Shown here in pieces: positions 56,601-64,000 of a stretch of DNA of 64,000 nt. Position 1 is the first letter of the stretch; the number at the start of each line of letters is the position of its first letter. The translations under genes were made by a program, and so were the position numbers. Source of the DNA: Aquanectria penicillioides. Its lineage: Eukaryota; Ascomycota; Sordariomycetes; Hypocreales; Nectriaceae. The notes under the pieces are model-generated. The model was given only the letters and a program-made list of their open reading frames with translations, was not told where the DNA came from and searched no databases. The stretch is taken from positions 1,116,001 through 1,180,000 of the forward strand of contig PYIU01000004.1 in NCBI GenBank assembly GCA_003415625.1. The letters run 5' to 3'.

Positions 56601-59600
56601 ATGGACGACTCGCCAGGCTCTGACCGTCCACTGAAGCGTGTCAAGTATGCGCAACAGGATGAGCAACCCGTTGTCACCCTCCCGGTGACCATTGCCACGG
56701 GGCCCCTCAGGTCCGCAGACAACGTCCCTGGGTCTCTGACCGAGGCTCAATTGTTTGAGACGCCGTGGCCACTGCAACCAGGCTTGTCTCCCTCTCAGAT
56801 GCTCTTGACCCTCCCAGAGGACCTTAACCCCCCTTGGGTCCCTGCCCTTCCAGGTAAGGAATCACTTCCGCCAAAGCCCCTCCAACTGTGATATTGCACC
56901 ATCTCTTCCGTTGCGCCCTTTTCTTTCTCTCTTCCTACAAATCTCCCCTTTCCAACTCACTTAGGTCTGGATTCATCACCGTCACACTTCACAGGCCTGC
57001 CCATGGATCGAGATATGGGTCCCAGGGTCTGGGTTGTGTAACCAAGGGCAGTGAGAAGAGAGACAACAAACATGCACCCACCCCGCCCGCTGTCTTGTTC
57101 TCACTTTCATCCAATCCCCCATCTCTCCCTGCTCTCATCCTTCCTGTTCCCGTCCACGTCCCCTCCCTGATCCCATTGAAAGGGGTCCAAGTTATTCAGC
57201 GCCCCGATCATGCCATGGTCGGCTATCGAGTCGGTGAGCTGACATTCCATGCAGTACCACAACCTGCAGGGTTTGACCTCGAACTTCCTCCCGCCACATC
57301 CGCTCAACCACAACATCTGTCTCATCAGGTCTCTCAATCAGCCCGTTTACCGCGTTTGCTTCCTGCGGTAACTGCTCCAGATTCCCCGGGAGCTATTGTC
57401 TATCCCCAAAACAACCAGATCAGCAGGCCGCCACCAAAGATATTCACCAGTCCCTTCACTAACAATGAGGACCGGCTCGTCGAGTCCGCCCAACCCCGCT
57501 ATGTTCGACCAGAGAACGGACAAGTGAACGGCTATGTCAAATTCAATTGGCCATCAAGAAGACCTTCAATCCGCCCTTCTGTGCCTGATCCGCCCTCGGG
57601 TGCTGTAGTGGAAGAGCTAGCCTCAGACTCCTCGCAGACGTCGGCCTCGACACCAATAGTGAGCCGTAGTCCCAGCATCGTCGGTATTGTCGGTCCATTA
57701 CCTGCTCAACCAAGGATAAACGGGGTTATGGTATCGCCAGTCTTCTCAGATCTCGCTTGGAGCATGATTCCCTCCCCCCGAGCAGTCAAGTAATGCCCAT
57801 ATCTCCGCAAGAGCCGATGCAGCTTGTGCCAACTGGCGAGCCGCGGATGCTGCCACCACACTTCGGATATCAGGCCAAGATGGACCTGATGGATAGACGT
57901 TTATGGGATTTCTGTACGTTCGCTTCCTTGATTCATAAGTTACTCTCCTATCCCAGCCGGCGAAACTGCCTCGCAACGCCTGGACCTTGGTCAATATTTT
58001 TTTTGCTCTGGTCTGACCAATCCGTAACATAGACATAAAAAACTGGTGCCCCGGCAGGAGTGTTCTCAGCAACACAAACCTGTGGCTAAAGGACTTTGCT
58101 CAGATGCAGGAGAATGAAGGCATCCGTGCCGCAATTCAAAGTCTGGCAGGAGTTTATATATATGACTACCTCCCAGACGAACGGATTCGGCAGAGAATTA
58201 ACGATCGGTATATTGAGGCCGACGCTCACTTTAGCCAGCTACTGGCTGCTCCGGAGAGCTCTGAAGTTGGAAAGGGCGGCGAAGTAATTACCATGGCCGT
58301 GATTCTTTCTATGCAAGATGTAAGTTTGAACATACTCGAGCGCTTTCGGTATCGTGTCCTGACACATGCTAGATCGTCCTCACCGAACGGCGACTGAAAA
58401 AGCCTTACGAACCGCGTTGGTTAGTGGGCTTCAAGCAAGGAGAGCATTTCCTGCACCAGACCGACCCTGGAGGCCGATTCTGGCGCGATAACAACATCCA
58501 GCTCGACACACTTCGAATCTCCCAGTCCATCATCGTAGGCCGTGCCGTTATCCTCGCCCAACCAATGATGGAGTTACCTTCGCCAGCAACGCTCAATCCC
58601 GAAGAAGAGGCATCCAGATTCGGGTGGCTCTTGTACGGCACCGAAAAGGACATGTATGAAATTCATGGCGGATGCGGCTTCTCGAAAAAGGTACTTCACA
58701 CCATGAGTCAAATCACATACTGTGCGGCGCGTTTGCAACAACAGCCAGAGAGCACCATTGTCCCAATTACGGCAAAGTTTCTGCACCGTGAGCTTTTAGA
58801 CCTCCGGCAATGGAGTAGCGAAGTTTCTAGGTGGGAGGAAGCGCAAGAGCGGCCACAACCCATTATGTTGGTTAGATCCAGACCGGACAACTACATAATC
58901 GACACGCACGACGACATGACGAATGTGACGGCGGAGGCTTGGAGGATTGCTGCCATCATCTACCTGCAATGTAGGCTTCAGAGGTAGGTTTGAGTGAGGT
59001 TCCTCGGAAGGAGGGTTTCGCCTTGGTCCGCTGGGCTGAGTTGTGATTCTGCTCTTGACTGCCAACAAGTTGCATCCCCATTTGCGGATATAGTGTTACT
59101 GACTAAAATATCAGGCTGCCGCGCAATCACCCTGATGTCCTCGCCAACCTGGCTGATTTGGCCAAATGCATCAACATCATGCCAACGTCGGGCTCGCATT
59201 TCACTGCCCAAGCGCCCCTCCTGCCAGTCTTCTTCCTGGGCCTCTTAGCTACTGTCCCTGAGCACAAGGAGGTATCACGGGCATGGTTTGAGCAGGTGGA
59301 GCGAACCCCAGTTCGCAGCGTGAGTTTCCTTCTTCCATTTATCGCGTCGAAATTTCTTTTATTTCATTATCCTTGGCAGTCTGGTTCCGCTGCTCGTGAA
59401 TTTTACCACTATTACTGTACAGGTTATGGTGCTAACCTAAACTCGCAGAGCGTGCCGCCACTGTATCAGGCCTTGAAGCGCATCTGGGCCTGGATCGACA
59501 CTGAAGTCGAAATCCCCTCTATGCCCACCACTTTGCCCAAGTCTATTGGCATGAGACTCCCTTGGTGGGAGCACCTCGTCGCACTTGTCCATGACAAAGA

Positions 59601-59625
59601 AGAAGAGACCCTGTGCCTAACATGA
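56601..59625 (+). CDS. Fungal-specific transcription-factor-domain protein (Fungal_trans_2 type), with apparent frame shift
   Basis: Seven exons are proposed: 56601-56853, 56965-57032, 57200-57913, 58033-58319, 58373-58983, 59115-59319 and 59449-59625. The last five have clear junctions (GTACGT, GTAAGT, GTAGGT, GTGAGT donors; CATAG, GCTAG, ATCAG, CGCAG acceptors). Exons 2 and 3 are less certain. Conserved stretches such as DRRLWDFYIKNWCPGRSV, WLKDFAQM, GVYIYDYLPD and GKGGEVITMAVILSMQD identify the C-terminal effector region of fungal Zn-cluster regulators of the DUF3468 group. No Zn2Cys6 motif was found in any exon. Exon 3 carries a one-base frame change at the six-C run 57774-57779: SDLAWSMIPSP upstream, PSSQVMPISPQEP downstream. 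With one more C the protein would be 771 residues. A nuclear regulatory role is inferred. Confidence 0.75.
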
Positions 59626-59775
59626 ATGGCAACGGCGTCTATCTATCCTTGCTACCCATCCCCTTGTCCCACGTGGTATGCTCTCATAAACGTCGCAGCA
59701 TTGTCTGCCCGCCTTTTTGGTGTAGTATTAATGCTTCATGTTGGTGGTGTGATTGTTATCGAGCGCCAAGGTGTC

Positions 59776-61030
59776 TTAATTGACTCCTGACACAGCGCTG
59801 TCAGCGTCGTCTCGCTGGTCCTTGTCGCCCTTGCGTCGTACGAGATATTGTCCTGTTTGGTATCAGTCAGCATAATATTCGTAAGCATTTTCGACATTGG
59901 ACAGAGTAAGAGAACGTACTGAACTCCGAGTTAGGAGCCTGCCAGACGTCAATAACGCTCAGTCCCGCCTTATAGCACATGAGCCGAACACTATCCTCGC
60001 CGTACTTGTGAGAGTCAAACCAGTCAAACTCTTCACCACGCTCGATGACGCGACCGAGCTTGGTTAAGTGGATATCGCGCTTCGCCCTGAAGTAAAAGCG
60101 GTGGCGTGTGGTGGGCTCCTCCTCCAACTGGGCCAGGAACTCCCAATCTTCCTCCTTGAACCATTCCTCCCCAGCCAGTTGGTTGGCATGGGCGAAACCG
60201 TTGAGAAAGAATGTACGATACAAGTCATCGCATGAATGGTACGCAGCCCAGATCTTCTCGCGGTTGTTGGGAAGAACATGTCCATCCATACCAATTAACA
60301 AGTGGTCGTTGGGACGAAGGGCATTGGCCCAGTACTTGAGATGGGAGAGCGCTTCGGGCCATGGGTCGTTGCACAGAACGGAACCGAGGGAGAGAAAGAG
60401 CCGTGGAGACTTAATTCCTTCGAGGTACTCCATACCATCATCAAAAGATCCCCAAATACCCGCGCAAGTGACAGTCGAATCCGGAGATGAATGTTGGTTG
60501 ACCAGATACTCTATATTCTGGCTCAACGAGGTCTTGGAAATATCAAGCGCAAGGTACCTGGCTTCAACCTTGGCCTTGTCAAAAGCAGCCAAAAGATGGC
60601 CAACCTTTCTCATGTCACTGGTCACATCTCAAGTCAGTAAGGAAAGGTAAGCTTACAACAGGTGGGGTGGGGGAGTGTGGCAGGGCGAAGAATAAAAGGT
60701 GTGCCGTATGAGAAGAGGCAATACTAACCCGGCACCCAGATCAACGACGGTGACACCCTCTTGTACACGTGCTGCAATGTCTGCACCATGCTTATCGAAG
60801 AGGATCATTTCATCGTGGGTCTGGTAGAACTCGGGCGTAAAGATGATCTGATTCCAAATGGGAAGCCCAACGTCGTCATACAGCAATTCGTCGGGGAGGA
60901 CCGGCTTAGCATTGGCGGAATACGGGGCCTTGAGGATTTCCATCAGGCGGTCCTTGACATTGTCGTACATTTGGCTACCGCCTATGTCAATAACAGCCCC
61001 ATTGTGGGGCTTGACGTTGTTGACATCCAT
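59776..61030 (-). CDS. EasF/EgtD-type SAM-dependent N-methyltransferase (histidine-specific methyltransferase fold)
   Basis: Three exons on the minus strand (61030-60729, 60617-59920, 59852-59776) give 358 residues; donors GTTAGT and GTACGT, acceptors GACCAG and AAACAG, phases consistent. It starts MDVNNVKPHNG. The N-terminal ELLYDDVGLPIWNQI and FTPEFYQTHDE stretches and the SAM motif VVDLGAGDMRKV (about 95-106, completed only by splicing) are typical of the family that includes EgtD (histidine trimethylation) and fungal EasF (N-methylation of dimethylallyltryptophan). ALDISKTSL, GIWGSFDDG and FLSLGSVLCND follow in the usual order. There is no EgtB/sulfoxide-synthase domain, so it is not the bifunctional Egt1. 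No prenyltransferase or other ergot-pathway gene lies nearby, so the substrate is open. It ends only 150 bp from the stop of the convergent transcription-factor gene. Confidence 0.87.
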
Positions 61031-64000
61031 CGTGTCGGTTCCGGCAGCAAGACCTCGTTCGGCAATGACCAGTCAGGTCAATGGCGAAATGAGAGAGGGT
61101 GGGAAGGTGAAAGAAGTGGCAAGGACCAGCTCGAGCTGGGGAAGCCAGATTTGAAGGTTGGCGATTGGGTCCGGAGGTCAACGTTGGCGGCACAGACGAG
61201 CGACGGTTGCGTCGCAAATGGATCGAAGGACTCGGGTGGTGGAGAGAGGAGGGAGATCATGCGATTCGACACACCCGCTACGAGATCTTTATACCCCGAG
61301 AAGTCGGCTCCCTCTGTTGTTTGTTGTATCACTGTCGGGGGAACAGGTCGAAAAGAGAGAAGAGAAAGACACGCGACCGAAGCGGCGGGAACAGACGCAC
61401 TTGAGGTGCGTCTCGCTTCACCTGACTGGGAGGGCGTACTTCACTCCACCAGAGAGGTACCTGGAACAGCACTAGGAAGCAGAAGGCTCGAGCCTGACTC
61501 CTTTGGTCTCGTCGCAGCAAGCAGAGAAAAATGCAGGCAGTGAATCACGACGAAACGAAGCACGCCCCCGAGATGAGATGATGGATGACCTTCTTCGTCT
61601 ACGAGCCCCCAGCATGCGTAGTAATTTGAGGCGAATCTTGGCCACGGCCGGGGCCTGGCCAGAAGTGGTTCGTCCTACATTAGGGCGCTGCATGGAGGGT
61701 GGCATTGCTTTCCAACATGCCCGCCCTCCCTCCACCGTGACATGGGGGCCCGCAGCTGCTGGGGAAGAAGCGACCCTTTTTTTTTCTCTCTCAGTCCATG
61801 CTGTCTTTTTTGTCTCTGTTCTGTCTTGGACTAGCTCGTTGCGTCTCCCACTAGTCCCCAGTCTCGACACTAGTCCCTCCTTCGCCCTGCCCTGGCAGAA
61901 CCATTACATATGTTTCTTCACGATCCACTTGCGCTGGGGCCGAACGGGGCCGGCTTCGGCTGTCACGATAGCCCTCCCACGCGAAAAGAGTCCGAGGAGG
62001 CAGTCGTAGAGGGTGGGAACAACAATGGGGGTTGGGGAACAGACCACTAAGACGAGAGCTTTGTTGTTGTCATCGGTCTTGGGCCTCATCGGCCCCACCG
62101 AATCGACGAAGGCTTCTAATTGAGGACCGTTCCGTCAATCTCCACGTGTCCCTCCCTCGCCAGTGTCTGTACCTTATGTCCTTTGGACGTCTGAGAGCTT
62201 GAAGGCTTGACGAGGTGACTGGTCACTTTGGCGCTGAAGTCGACAGTGTGTCGAGGACTGGCCGTGATTCCCGATCAGGGCGGCTGCACTACAGTGGCGC
62301 TCCCACCCCTGCCCTGGGAGAATGCACGTCATGGTTCAAGACGAGGTAAGGGCATGACAGGCAGGAGGAATAGCGTGGTTTCGCGGGAAAGCTTGATTGG
62401 ATACGATGCGGTTTGCTAGACTTAGGTGGTGAATTGATTTGATCTCCAATGCAGCCAGTGGACGCCAAACGCCGATTCTGGCGTGCCGATGAGGGATGTG
62501 TGTCGTGGGTGTGGGTGCGGGTGCGGGTGCGGGTGAATGAAGTTACACGAAGGCTTGAGATGAGCCTCGGGAGCAGCGCGGGGCACAGGACGGAATCCCA
62601 ACATCAGGTAATAACGACAGTAACAGGCATGCCCATTGAATCTGGGTCATTTGTGAATCAGCAAACGGCGCAGACGGCTTGACCGCTGGTTGATTGAGTG
62701 TTCAGCTTGTTCCTGAGCAAGGACCCGGACCCGTCAATGACCTTTTTTTTGTGCCCCGTAAACACCCCCCCCCCCCCCCCTTCCCCCGCTGAGAGGTACG
62801 TACAAGCCGGGACATACAGATCATTGTCGCATCTCAACGGCCTGTCACATGGACGTGGTGGGGTAAAGGCATGACGGGGAATGGGATGTGGATGTAGATG
62901 TGGATGAGGTGGATGTGGTGAAATGTGGATGTGAATTGTGGATGTGGGAGTCAGAGTCGGAGTGGATGGATGGAGGAGAGAAGGGGAAGGAGAAGGAGAA
63001 TGAGAAGGAGAAGGGGAGTGGAGGTGACAGGGGGTGCGAAGGGGGAAGGATGGATGGGCGAGGGTGGTTAATTGAATCATGGGCCATGAGAGGAAGGGGG
63101 GAGGGGGTGTGAAGCAGGCGGACAACATGTTATTGGGACTATGGGAGGAGTATGGAACATTGGGGATGTTGGCAGACATTGGGGGACGTGACTATGGGAC
63201 AGAGCTCAGGTGGGTTGGAGATTGCATTGCGGTGGCGCAGAGTTCTATCGATGAGAGCCGAACGAAAGCGACAGGGAATAAAGGTAAAGGGGGGCGTGTG
63301 TATCTTGTGCCTCTCTAGAGAACGAAGGAGAGGGGAGGGGAGAAAAAGTCCGTGTCAGAGAGCTGCAGACATGATTAACTAGATATGCAGAGCCAAAGGG
63401 AAGAAGAGGGGAAAAAAAGGCCGCTCGAGATGGAGGGCACCCAGAAGCAGTGGGCTCCATGGATGGGTTGTCATCATCGCCAGGTGCTGCATGCGGTGCC
63501 TGTTTCGGGTGGCAGGATGTGGAAGGGATGGGCGGGCGTGTTTGCGTCTTCGAGATGGCGGGTGATTTCATTTCAAAAGTAAACTTCCATAAACAATCAC
63601 TTTGAATTTTCAACGGGTCAAACTCCATCTAGGTCCTTGAAGGGGGTTTCCAAAGCGTGGCTGCCAACTGTAGAACCGGGTCGAAACCAGGACCAGGCCA
63701 CGTCCGGGTGTGAGGCCCTGTGTTCAAGGAGGGGGGACCAAATAGATGGCGAGGCCAGCCTGGATCTGGAGGAGAAAGAGGGGCCAGCCCAGCGGCGGGA
63801 GGAGGGCACAGCAGATGGGGCATGGGCCTAGGTTCGATGAGGATGGGACGAGATGAGATGGCGGTGGGAATCGAGATGAATCAGTGGATGGCTTGGCCCT
63901 CTCCCTCACTTTCTCTATCTCTCTCTCGCTTTTGTGTCCAAATGTTTGTGAGGGTGAGGGTGAGTGTACATGCACGGATAAACTGTCGCATGGACTGCAT
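61031..64000. other. Gene-free region upstream of the methyltransferase
   Basis: The part next to 61030 is the methyltransferase promoter and leader. No gene is supported beyond it. Contents are low-complexity: a 16-base C run (62765-62780), GGGTGC repeats near 62512-62534, GGATGTG-type repeats near 62884-62950, and GAGAAG repeats near 62978-63015. Frames on both strands are short. Confidence 0.5.
62765..62780 (+). repeat. C16 homopolymer
   Basis: Sixteen consecutive C residues in non-coding DNA; the true length is uncertain because of slippage and sequencing error. Confidence 0.7.

Noticed and set aside
1..64000. CRISPR arrays, bacterial operons, riboswitches, 5S rRNA or intact transposons
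   Set aside because: No regularly spaced repeats, no 5S-type sequence, no transposase or reverse-transcriptase motif and no paired terminal repeats were seen; the gene structure is eukaryotic.

Overview
The window is nuclear DNA of a filamentous ascomycete, most likely a Sordariomycete and possibly Hypocreales; the genus cannot be fixed from sequence alone. The evidence is short introns (about 50 to 150 nt) with GT..AG ends and CTAAC-like branch sites, CT-rich leaders, a HET-domain gene, a CDK1 carrying the filamentous-fungal insert, a fungal-specific transcription-factor domain, and long gene-free spacers full of homopolymers and microsatellites. I support 13 protein genes and one tRNA. All exon junctions were read by eye from splice signals and codon phase.

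Layout. 1.7-6.6 kb: a GDS1-like winged-helix gene (+), then an OMS1-like mitochondrial methyltransferase (-) and an IMPACT-family gene (+) that share a divergent promoter of about 425 bp. 7.3 kb: an intronless tRNA-Ser(AGA). 8.6-9.8 kb: cdc2/CDK1. 9.8-21 kb: 11.2 kb with no supportable gene, ending in the leader of a Pho80/PCL-type cyclin (21-22.1 kb). 24.8-28.2 kb: a copper-type P1B-ATPase (-). 28.3-35.7 kb: a patch that looks more AT-rich, with a HET-domain gene and a secreted GH5-like hydrolase, then about 2 kb of apparent non-coding or decayed sequence. 36.4-39.5 kb: MET10, the sulfite reductase flavoprotein subunit, whose reading frame shifts by one base near 38.32 kb. 39.5-47.8 kb: an 8.2-kb spacer between two convergent genes. 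47.8-49.2 kb: a three-exon FAD-dependent amino-acid/amine oxidase (-). 53.1-54.2 kb: a three-exon C2H2 zinc-finger gene (-). 56.6-59.6 kb: a multi-exon fungal-specific transcription-factor-domain gene (+). 59.8-61.0 kb: an EasF/EgtD-type SAM methyltransferase (-), convergent with it. 61-64 kb: no gene seen.

The genes do not form one pathway. Most are conserved housekeeping or regulatory functions: cell-cycle kinase and cyclin, sulfate assimilation, copper homeostasis, a mitochondrial methyltransferase and a putative translation-control regulator. The HET plus GH5 patch has the look of an accessory insert. The best candidates for follow-up are two apparent one-base frame shifts in otherwise intact genes (MET10 and the transcription factor), the gene deserts beside CDK1 and between MET10 and the FAD oxidase, and an EasF-like methyltransferase with no ergot-type genes near it. 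I did not find a clear new multi-gene system.
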